In this document: one piece after another, positions 15,634 to 21,164 of the stretch
Position numbering within the stretch: the stretch's first letter is position 1
How the letters are laid out: every line of letters starts with the position of its first letter
Assembly (NCBI GenBank): GCA_944387755.1
Contig: CALXGC010000088.1
Span: forward strand, 1 to 33,946
From: an uncultured Oscillospiraceae bacterium
GTDB taxonomy: Bacteria > Bacillota_A > Clostridia > Oscillospirales > Oscillospiraceae
Length of the DNA stretch: 33,946 bases
Direction: 5' to 3'
Notes under the pieces: generated by a model
Seen by the model: the letters and a program-made list of their open reading frames with translations, nothing else
What the model was told of the DNA's origin: nothing
Database searches by the model: none
Position numbers and translations under genes: made by a program

Positions 15634-16176
15634 ATGAAACTTTGCAGGAACTGCGGCGCGCAGATGGAGGATGGCGCCGCCTTCTGCACCAAATGCGGCG
15701 CGCGGCAGGAAACGCCGGACCAGCCGTCCGCACAGGGGCAGGTTGTTCGATTCGAAAGCAAAAACATGACGGGAACAATCATTGGCTTTGCAGCGCAGCT
15801 GGTGATAGCCTGGGTTATATGGAGCATGGTGGACACGCTGCCCGATCTGTTCTATGCACGTGAGAAAATGATGTTTCTGTTTCTGATCCTTCTCTTTGTT
15901 GCGTACGACGCCGTCATGTTTGCCCGCGCGGTATCGTTGAAAAAACAAGTCTACCTCCAATTGGAGCAGGAGGGCGTCAGCGGAGTTTGGATCAAGTATT
16001 CCATCATAAACAAGCCGGAAGCTTTCCGCTTTTCGTACCGGGAAATCGAAGACGTCAAAGCGTTGTCGATGATAGGTATCTCTCTGAAAATTCGGGGAAG
16101 GTGGAGAAATATTTCCATTGACCAGAGCGTGGAGGCCAAACAATTGATAGACCAGCGCCGGGCTGTGGCGCGGTAA
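15634..16176 (+). CDS. Zinc-ribbon membrane protein, function unknown
   Basis: A 180-residue protein. The N-terminus is a zinc ribbon with two CxxC knuckles (CRNCG and CTKCG, residues 4-22). Two hydrophobic segments follow (about 48-66 and 77-98). The remaining cytoplasmic part, ending in a stretch rich in basic residues and beta-forming segments, resembles PH-like membrane-protein tails, but I do not recognise a named family. The site AAAGGGG stands before the ATG. Its codon use is less GC-rich than that of birA, which suggests an accessory origin. The neighbour at 16257 starts with a near-copy of the same zinc ribbon. The upstream 230 bases hold the birA promoter and an A/T-rich stretch in which no convincing plus-strand promoter was found. 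Confidence 0.75.
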   Translation: MKLCRNCGAQMEDGAAFCTKCGARQETPDQPSAQGQVVRFESKNMTGTIIGFAAQLVIAWVIWSMVDTLPDLFYAREKMMFLFLILLFVAYDAVMFARAVSLKKQVYLQLEQEGVSGVWIKYSIINKPEAFRFSYREIEDVKALSMIGISLKIRGRWRNISIDQSVEAKQLIDQRRAVAR

Positions 16177-16256
16177 AACCCCGATTCTCACGCACGTTTT
16201 GGCCCCAAACAGAGCGGAAACGGCGGAGAAACGATAAAAAGAGAGGAAAATGAGAG

Positions 16257-16610
16257 ATGAAGTTTTGCAAGAACTGCGGTGCACAGATGGAGGACACAGC
16301 GGTTGTGTGCCCCAGCTGCGGAACGGCCCAGCAGACCGAGACGCAGCCGGTTGCGCCGGTCTACCAGACCACGGTCTATCAGACCAACCCCAACTACGGC
16401 GGAAATGTGGACTCCGGCGGCATTGGCTGGGGCCTTCTGGGCTGCTGCCTCCCCATTGTGGGTCTGATTCTCTTCCTGGTGTGGAAGGACCAGAAGCCCC
16501 GGACGGCCCAGGCGGCGGGAATCGGCGCTCTGATCAGTGTGGTCATCGGCGTCGCTAGCTATCTCCTGCTGATTGTGTCCGGCGCTGGACTGGCCATGCT
16601 GGGATTCTGA
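16257..16610 (+). CDS. Zinc-ribbon protein with C-terminal membrane segments
   Basis: A 117-residue protein. Residues 1-22 are a zinc ribbon (CKNCG and CPSCG knuckles), then a Gln/Thr/Tyr-rich linker (QTTVYQTNPNYGG), then two hydrophobic stretches (about 58-76 and 88-115). Small zinc-ribbon membrane proteins of this sort are very common in Clostridia and have no assigned role. The first 14 residues are nearly the same as in the gene just upstream, pointing to a domain duplication. The site GAGAGG lies 10 bases before the ATG. The DUF2085 gene follows within a few bases and is probably co-transcribed. Confidence 0.75.
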   Translation: MKFCKNCGAQMEDTAVVCPSCGTAQQTETQPVAPVYQTTVYQTNPNYGGNVDSGGIGWGLLGCCLPIVGLILFLVWKDQKPRTAQAAGIGALISVVIGVASYLLLIVSGAGLAMLGF

Positions 16611-16615
16611 GAGAT

Positions 16616-16993
16616 TTGACCGCATTTTTATACCGGTGGCTTCCCCGGCTGTTCTACTGCCACTGCCGCCCGGACCGCTCCTTCTTCTGGCGGGGCAGGC
16701 AGTTTCCAATATGTGCCCGCTGTACGGGCCAGCTTGTGGGACTGCTGCTGGGAATCCCGCTGTTCGTTGTGGGGCGGTTTCCGCTGTATGTGTGCGCGGC
16801 GCTGCTTCTGCCGCTGATTGCAGATGGGTTTCTCCAGCTGCTGACCCGGTATGAGAGCACCAACCCGCGCCGGTTTATCACCGGAACCCTGTTCGGCCTG
16901 GGACTCTATGAGCTGGCCGCCTGGGCCGCCGTTCAGGCGGTGAGCTGGGGGTATGCGCTGGGAACGGCCCTCCGGGAACAGTGGATTGCATGA
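16616..16993 (+). CDS. DUF2085 membrane protein, TTG start
   Basis: A 125-residue protein with the DUF2085 signature: FYCHCRPDRSFFWRGRQFPICARCTGQLVG, in which cysteines and a histidine suggest metal or redox chemistry, followed by about three membrane helices. The function of the family is not established. The reading frame has no early ATG and the conserved CHCRPDRSF begins at residue 15, so TTG at 16616, 5 bases after the previous stop, is the best start; the ribosome binding site is weak, which suggests coupled translation. A terminator follows 22 bases after the stop. Confidence 0.8.
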   Translation: MTAFLYRWLPRLFYCHCRPDRSFFWRGRQFPICARCTGQLVGLLLGIPLFVVGRFPLYVCAALLLPLIADGFLQLLTRYESTNPRRFITGTLFGLGLYELAAWAAVQAVSWGYALGTALREQWIA

Positions 16994-17014
16994 CACATTA
17001 GGAACCTGAAAGCG

Positions 17015-17050
17015 AAGGGACCGGTTTTGGCCGGTCCCTTTCTAATTTAC
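17015..17050 (+). terminator. Terminator after the DUF2085 gene
   Basis: AAGGGACCGG (17015-17024) pairs with CCGGTCCCTT (17031-17040), followed by TTTCTAATTT. The same sequence returns almost unchanged at 18541-18575. Confidence 0.88.
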
Positions 17051-17065
17051 CTCAACCATAAAATT

Positions 17066-17195
17066 CTGTAAAAAACACTGTAAAATTAACACAGAACAAT
17101 GCACAGCCCCAAAATTACTGTAAAATTCCTCTTGAAAGGAGGTGCGTTCAGGAGAAATTGCTGAAATCGCTGAAATAGAGGAGGTGTGTTCAGGA
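17066..17195 (+). repeat. Short direct repeats upstream of the secreted lectin/SH3 protein
   Basis: This gene-free stretch has three kinds of repeat. CTGTAAAA occurs at 17066, 17078 and 17118, the last two within ACTGTAAAATT. GGAGGTGYGTTCAGGA occurs at 17138-17153 and 17180-17195, 42 bases apart. Between these lies a 9-base tandem, GAAATNGCT, repeated about two and a half times. They may be protein-binding sites or remains of an insertion. No clear promoter was found for the downstream gene. Confidence 0.6.
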
Positions 17196-17246
17196 AAAAA
17201 GCCAAAAGAGGGCCTGTACCGCAGTAGATAGGAGGATTTGGATTTT

Positions 17247-18524
17247 ATGAAGAAAGTAAATGCCATGAAGCGCATAGGCGCCTTCGTAGTGACGCTCGTT
17301 CTGATCCTGACGGTTCTCCCGGCCTTTACGACTCCTGTAGAGGCCGTCCAGATTTATATGAAGCGGAACTACTACCTGAAGTCCGCACTGAATGAGAATA
17401 TGGTGGTGGACGTTGCCGGGGGCAATCATACAGATGGTACAAATATCCAATTATACCAGTATAATGGGTCGGCGGCGCAGATTTTCCATCTTGAACGCGC
17501 CGAAGAAGAAGGGTACATGTATATTGTCCACACTGCTAGCGGCAAAGTCCTCGATGTGGCGGGCGGTGGCACAAGTTCCGGGACAAATGTTTGGCTTTAT
17601 ACAAAAAATGGAACCGACGCCCAGCTGTGGAAACCTTACCTAGCAGCTAACTCTCAGGTGAACATCAGCTTTCAGGCAAAATGTGGGAAATTTTTGGACG
17701 TTTGTGGGGGCGAAACTGCTAACGGGACGAACATCTGGATCTATGATGGAAATGACACGTTATCCCAAGCGTTCCATCTTGTTCCCGCTGACTGGAGCCT
17801 GACAGCTTATGTCAACACCACTTCTCTGAATCTGAACCTCCGGAGCGCCCCTTCGACCAGCGCCTCCATTATTGGGAAACTGCCCAAGGGCACCGCTGTG
17901 GAGATTGTCAGCATTCTGGACAGTGGATGGACACAAGTGGCTGTAAATGGCCAAGTAGGGTTTGTTTCTTCCGAGTATCTCCAATTCCCGTCTTCACAGT
18001 CCTCTTCGAATACTCCTACTCCGTCCAATGAGGACCAAATTACAGCGAGGTTGGCCGACATGCAAAACGGCACGTTTGCCAACGGAACCTATCAGGTTGG
18101 CACGGTTTACACAGGTCCGTACGCTAATGAGCGGTGCAAAGGGTTTGCCAAAAGCGTATACGAAAAGCTGTTTGGATACAATATTGGCTCAACAAGGAGT
18201 AAGCCCTATAATTTCCAAATTGGGATTTCCAGCAGCAAGACCTCTTTGGTAGGCAGTATTGACGGCCTCTCCGGAGCCGGGAACGATTCGGTCCGGTCTC
18301 TCTTTGACCAAGCAAGACCTGGGGACTTTATCCAGTTGCGCCGCGCTCACAATGGGTCCCACTCGGCGATCTATCTGTCCAGTGACGCCAATGGCGTTAC
18401 TGTATACGAGTGTAACGTGGATGGAAAAAATGGTATCCGGACAAAGACCTACTCCTACTCCAAATTTTGTGAAGACAATGCCGCGGTGAGTGTGTACACT
18501 CCTATAGAGTACTACCTCCACTAG
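17247..18524 (+). CDS. Secreted protein: beta-trefoil lectin, SH3b, CHAP-like cysteine peptidase
   Basis: A 425-residue exported protein. Residues 1-33 are a signal peptide (basic start, long hydrophobic core, AFTTPVEA cleavage region). Residues 36-180 are a ricin-type beta-trefoil with three repeats, each holding a DVAGG/DVCGG turn (55, 103, 151) followed by GTN and a W/Y-rich strand. Residues 186-246 form a bacterial SH3 domain (LNLRSAPSTSASIIGKLPKG). After a Ser/Thr/Pro linker, residues 280-425 look like a CHAP/NlpC-type fold with Cys297 (ERCKGFA) and His372 (GSHSAIYLS). Peptidoglycan cleavage or carbohydrate-guided proteolysis is plausible but unproven. ATG at 17247 was chosen over TTG 17238, which is too near AGGAGG (17230-17235). 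Composition is more A/T-rich than the neighbours. Confidence 0.82.
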   Translation: MKKVNAMKRIGAFVVTLVLILTVLPAFTTPVEAVQIYMKRNYYLKSALNENMVVDVAGGNHTDGTNIQLYQYNGSAAQIFHLERAEEEGYMYIVHTASGKVLDVAGGGTSSGTNVWLYTKNGTDAQLWKPYLAANSQVNISFQAKCGKFLDVCGGETANGTNIWIYDGNDTLSQAFHLVPADWSLTAYVNTTSLNLNLRSAPSTSASIIGKLPKGTAVEIVSILDSGWTQVAVNGQVGFVSSEYLQFPSSQSSSNTPTPSNEDQITARLADMQNGTFANGTYQVGTVYTGPYANERCKGFAKSVYEKLFGYNIGSTRSKPYNFQIGISSSKTSLVGSIDGLSGAGNDSVRSLFDQARPGDFIQLRRAHNGSHSAIYLSSDANGVTVYECNVDGKNGIRTKTYSYSKFCEDNAAVSVYTPIEYYLH

Positions 18525-18540
18525 TCTTGCACTAGTCTTG
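18519..18540 (+). repeat. Perfect 11-bp tandem duplication at the gene end
   Basis: CACTAGTCTTG occurs twice in direct succession (18519-18529 and 18530-18540). The first copy contains the TAG stop of the secreted protein. It looks like slippage or a duplicated target site. Confidence 0.85.
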
Positions 18541-18575
18541 CGAAGGGACCGGTTTTGCCGGTCCCTTCGTCTTTC
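18541..18575 (+). terminator. Terminator of the secreted-protein gene, copy of the upstream one
   Basis: CGAAGGGACCGG (18541-18552) pairs with CCGGTCCCTTCG (18558-18569), followed by TCTTTCC. It equals the hairpin at 17012-17040 except for one missing base in the loop. Confidence 0.85.
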
Positions 18576-18606
18576 CCATACTGCCGGGGCCGCCGGGGAG
18601 GCGGCG

Positions 18607-18804
18607 TCAATGGAAGAAGAACAAGTCCTCCACGGTGCAGCCGAAGACCTTGGCGATGTCCATTGCCAGCTTCAGAGAGGGGTTGTATTTCCCGTTTTCC
18701 AGGTTGCCGATGGTCTCCCGGCGGACCCCCACTTTTTGGGCCAGCTCCTCCTGACTCAGCTTATCCCGGAGCCGGTATTCCCGGATTTTTGTGGTCAGAC
18801 TCAT
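18607..18804 (-). CDS. Xre-family HTH regulator
   Basis: A 65-residue regulator consisting almost only of an HTH_3 domain: LSQEELAQKVGVRRETIGNLENGKYNPS is the helix-turn-helix, followed by LKLAMDIAKVFGCTVEDLFFF, which is the standard Xre ending. Such small proteins bind palindromes as dimers. Its ATG overlaps the stop of the DUF3796 gene by 4 bases (ATGA), so the two are translated together. It is the natural candidate to bind the 13-bp inverted repeat that covers the promoter of the pair. The pairing of this HTH type with a small membrane protein is common in Firmicutes; the signal sensed is unknown. Confidence 0.9.
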   Translation of the reverse strand: MSLTTKIREYRLRDKLSQEELAQKVGVRRETIGNLENGKYNPSLKLAMDIAKVFGCTVEDLFFFH

Positions 18805-19154
18805 GCGCTCTCCCTCATTTCCTTCCACTCCAGGAAGCTGTGGTGGAAGCAGAAGAAGACCAGCGCCACGGCGAAGCTGGCGGCCAGAGCCGGTCCCACC
18901 GGGTTCTGCGCGGGGTTCAGGGCGTAGAAGATCAGAAGGAAGGGGGCCATGGCGGCGCACTGGAGGATGTAGGCGGCGGTGGCCGACCGGCGCAGGGTGA
19001 GGAGGAACAGCTCGTCCGGATTCACCCAGAAGTACCGGAAGAAGGCCAGAAAGCCCAAAAACCCAATGAAGTCCACCCGGCCGGTGGGAAAGTACAGCAG
19101 CGCGGCCAGAGCGGGGAGGGACAGCAGGCCCATGTAGTTGAAGGGATGTTTCAT
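18801..19154 (-). CDS. DUF3796 membrane protein
   Basis: A 117-residue protein with about three to four hydrophobic segments. The start (HPFNYMGLLSLPALAALLYF) and the Phe/Gly-rich IGFLGFLAFFRYFWVNPDELF followed by a Arg/Ala-rich helix match DUF3796, a family found beside Xre regulators. Function is unknown; a membrane sensor or anchor that tunes the regulator is one idea, not shown by the sequence. The site GAAAGGAGC lies 8 bases before the ATG. It is first in a two-gene unit with the HTH gene. Confidence 0.8.
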   Translation of the reverse strand: MKHPFNYMGLLSLPALAALLYFPTGRVDFIGFLGFLAFFRYFWVNPDELFLLTLRRSATAAYILQCAAMAPFLLIFYALNPAQNPVGPALAASFAVALVFFCFHHSFLEWKEMRESA

Positions 19155-19175
19155 AAAAATGCTCCTTTCCAGTTG

Positions 19176-19234
19176 TGTGATATATTTCGCTCTTTCTGTG
19201 AGAGAAATATATCACATATCCGGAGGACTGTCAA
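19176..19234 (-). promoter_or_regulatory. Promoter and operator of the DUF3796/HTH unit
   Basis: On the minus strand consensus TTGACA (19234-19229), 17 bases, then TATATT (19211-19206). A perfect 13-bp inverted repeat, TGTGATATATTTC, occupies 19176-19188 and 19204-19216 with 15 bases between. The upstream arm covers the -10 box and the other lies just past the transcription start, the layout of a repressor site. Autorepression by the HTH protein is inferred. Confidence 0.85.
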
Positions 19235-19278
19235 GGGGGATGTGCGAAAAAAATCACATACAGAGGGACGCGCCGGTC

Positions 19279-19305
19279 ATACCGCTCCCCGGCGCCCCAT
19301 ACAAT
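19279..19305 (+). promoter_or_regulatory. Sigma-E-like promoter of yabPQ
   Basis: ATA (19279-19281), 16 bases, then CATACAAT (19298-19305) matches the sigma-E mother-cell pattern. YabP and YabQ are sigma-E-dependent in Bacillus. The predicted leader to yabP is about 115 nt. Confidence 0.6.
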
Positions 19306-19319
19306 AGGAAAAAACAAGT

Positions 19320-19405
19320 CCCAATTCTTTTGTGAGTTCCCGCCCCCTGCGGGGAGGGGAACACCAGGGGAATTTTTAAACCCGGTCACACAAAAGGAAA
19401 TTGGG
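19320..19405 (+). other. Long stem in the yabP leader
   Basis: CCCAATT (19320-19326) pairs with AATTGGG (19399-19405) and TTTTGTG (19328-19334) pairs with CACAAAA (19389-19395), enclosing a CCCC/GGGG hairpin. It ends just before the yabP ribosome binding site. No T-run follows, so it is not a terminator; its role is unknown. Confidence 0.6.
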
Positions 19406-19428
19406 AGAAAAGCAAGGGAGTGGGACAT

Positions 19429-19716
19429 ATGGCATATGAGGAAGGCCGCCGGCCGGCGGCAGACCACCGCGTTCTGCTGGAGGAGCGGGGACAGCTCACC
19501 GTCTCCGGGGTGGAGGAGGTGGAGAGCTTCGATGAGAACACCATTGTGATGTCCACGGCCAAGGGGACCCTGGTGGTGCGGGGGGAGGAGCTGCATATTG
19601 AGAAGCTGTCCCTGGACGGCGGGGACCTGAAGGTGGAGGGCAGCGTGGACTCCCTCTCCTATGAGGAGGACCGGCGAGGGAGGGGCGGACTGTTCTCCCG
19701 CCTGCTGGGGGGATGA
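19429..19716 (+). CDS. yabP: Sporulation protein YabP
   Basis: A 95-residue protein required in relatives for assembly of the spore coat/cortex interface in the mother cell. The run DHRVLLEERGQLTVSGVEEVESFDENTIVMSTAKGTLVVRGEEL followed by LHIEKLSLDGGDLKVEGSVDSLSY matches the YabP family along its full length. ATG at 19429 was chosen since AAGGGAG lies 8 bases before it; GTG at 19420 overlaps that site. The stop overlaps the yabQ start (ATGA), so the pair is coupled. Order yabP-yabQ-divIC-yabR is as in B. subtilis. Confidence 0.93.
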   Translation: MAYEEGRRPAADHRVLLEERGQLTVSGVEEVESFDENTIVMSTAKGTLVVRGEELHIEKLSLDGGDLKVEGSVDSLSYEEDRRGRGGLFSRLLGG

Positions 19717-20405
19717 CGGTGGATGTGGCCGCCCAGGGGGCGGCGCTGGGGCAGGCGGTGCTGCTGGGCCTGGCCGCCGGAGCGCTGTATGACCTGTTTC
19801 GGATTCTGCGGGTGCGGGTGCGCCTGCCTCTGGTGGGGCCGGTCCTGGACCTGCTGTTCTGGCTGACCCTCACGGGGACGCTGTTCCTCTGGTCCCAGTG
19901 GGCCTGGGGCGGCGTGGTGCGCCTGTACGGCGCGGCCTTCCTCTTTTTGGGCGGGACGGCCTACTTCCTGGCGCTGAGCCGGTTCCTTTTACCGGCGGGA
20001 TACCGGCTGGCGGATTTGGCGGCGTTTCTGCTGCGCATTTTGGCCCTCCCGTTGATTGCACTAAATCGGCTTCAGAAAAAAATGAAAAAACTTGCAAAAA
20101 ATATCTTCCTTTCTGCGGGGAAATGGTATAGAATAAAGCGCATAACTCAGGAAATGGAGTCTGCGGCCCGCCGGCGGGCGGACCGGGAGAGGGGAGGCGC
20201 GCCAAATGCGGTTCAAACGGGCAGGTCTGCTGACCAAGGTGGTCGTCGCCGTGCTCCTGGTGTATTTGGCCACTTCCCTGCTGGATCTGCGGGGGCAGAT
20301 TCAGGCCGCTCAGGAGCAGGAGGACGCCCTGGAACAGCAGGTGGAGGAGCAGCGCCTGGCCAATCAGACGCTGCAGGAGGCCATCGAAAACAGCGGCGAC
20401 CCTGA
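19713..20405 (+). CDS. yabQ: Spore cortex protein YabQ with an odd C-terminal extension
   Basis: YabQ is a mother-cell membrane protein needed for cortex formation in relatives. The first ~165 residues are typical: QAVLLGLAAGALYDLFRILRV at the start, four or so membrane helices, then a basic tail (LQKKMKKLAKNIFLSAGKWYRIKR). The frame does not stop there but runs a further 200 bases into divIC, giving a Gly/Ala/Arg-rich tail that looks like out-of-frame divIC. The real end in relatives falls near 20200. Either the stop was lost or a frameshift is present in the DNA or assembly. Start overlaps the yabP stop. Confidence 0.85.
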   Translation: MTVDVAAQGAALGQAVLLGLAAGALYDLFRILRVRVRLPLVGPVLDLLFWLTLTGTLFLWSQWAWGGVVRLYGAAFLFLGGTAYFLALSRFLLPAGYRLADLAAFLLRILALPLIALNRLQKKMKKLAKNIFLSAGKWYRIKRITQEMESAARRRADRERGGAPNAVQTGRSADQGGRRRAPGVFGHFPAGSAGADSGRSGAGGRPGTAGGGAAPGQSDAAGGHRKQRRP

Positions 20406-20481
20406 GACTCTGGAGCGGGTGGCCCGTGAAAAGGGCTACGTCAAACAGGGCGAGACGCTGTACATCGACGTGGCCGGCTGA
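20206..20481 (+). CDS. divIC: Septum formation initiator DivIC/FtsB family
   Basis: A 91-residue single-pass divisome protein. A short basic start, membrane segment at about 9-25, then a coiled coil (QIQAAQEQEDALEQQVEEQRLANQTLQEAIE) and the ending LERVAREKGYVKQGETLYIDV, a typical FtsB/DivIC close. It joins FtsL and DivIB at the septum and helps switch on septal wall synthesis. GGGAGG precedes the ATG by 10 bases. It overlaps the yabQ frame by 200 bases in another phase; the DivIC frame is clearly genuine. Confidence 0.93.
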   Translation: MRFKRAGLLTKVVVAVLLVYLATSLLDLRGQIQAAQEQEDALEQQVEEQRLANQTLQEAIENSGDPETLERVAREKGYVKQGETLYIDVAG

Positions 20482-20549
20482 CTCCGCTCCGCGCCTGCGC
20501 GGGGCGCGGCTTGAGGGGGAAATTTACAAGGAGGATATTGCAGTCAGTG

Positions 20550-21053
20550 ATGGAATTTGGTGTTGGGTCCATTTTGGACGGCAAGGTAACGGGAATTACA
20601 AAATTCGGCGCCTTTGTGGCCCTGCCGGAGGGGCGCTCCGGCCTGGTACACATCTCAGAGATCGCTTACACCTACGTCAACGAGGTGTCCGATTACCTGA
20701 AGGAGGGGCAGGAGGTTAAGGTCAAGGTCATCGGCATCGACCAGGCCAACCGAATCAATCTGTCCATTAAGAAGGTCAGCGAGCCCCCTCCCCGCCCGGC
20801 GGGCGGCCAGGGGAGCCGGACGCCCCGCCAGAGCGGCGCGCCCCGTCAGGGAGGAACGCCCCGCCAGGGCGGCGCGCCTCGCCAGGGCGGCGCGCCCCGT
20901 CAGAGCGGCTTTGCGCCCCGGCCCGCGTCCAAAGAGCCCACTGACTTTGAGGACCGGCTGCGCCAGTTTATGCAGGCCTCGGACAGCAAACTCTCCGAGC
21001 TGCGCTATCTGGAGAAGAAGGGCGGCAACCGCCGGGGCGGCGGCCGCCGGTAA
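20550..21053 (+). CDS. yabR: S1-domain RNA-binding protein YabR
   Basis: A 167-residue protein. Residues 1-75 form an S1 domain (GSILDGKVTGITKFGAFVALPEG, LVHISEIAYTYVNEVSDYLKEGQEVKVKVIGID). A linker of near-tandem six-residue units (APRQGG, APRQSG, TPRQGG; about 90-125) follows, then a short conserved end (FEDRLRQFMQASDSKLSELR) and a Gly/Arg tail. In Bacillus YabR lies in the same place after divIC; it binds RNA or ribosomes, exact role unclear. ATG at 20550 is 15 bases from AAGGAGG, so GTG at 20547 is an alternative start. A strong terminator follows. Confidence 0.9.
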   Translation: MEFGVGSILDGKVTGITKFGAFVALPEGRSGLVHISEIAYTYVNEVSDYLKEGQEVKVKVIGIDQANRINLSIKKVSEPPPRPAGGQGSRTPRQSGAPRQGGTPRQGGAPRQGGAPRQSGFAPRPASKEPTDFEDRLRQFMQASDSKLSELRYLEKKGGNRRGGGRR

Positions 21054-21066
21054 ACCGGCATGAAAA

Positions 21067-21097
21067 AACGGCTGCGGAACTCCGCGGCCGTTTTTTT
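21067..21097 (+). terminator. Terminator of yabPQ-divIC-yabR
   Basis: A GC-rich stem of about 10 bp (21068-21077 with 21082-21091), one G-U pair, is followed by TTTTTTT. Confidence 0.92.
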
Positions 21098-21164
21098 GAG
21101 GACAGGCCGCGTTCAGATTTTTGCCGTCTGAATCTGGGGGCGCAGCAGAAAAGAGGAATGCGAT

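Noticed and set aside
17143..17229. Possible 28-codon leader peptide starting at GTG 17143
   Set aside because: The GTG is part of the GGAGGTG repeat and has no spacing to a ribosome binding site; repetition explains the open frame.
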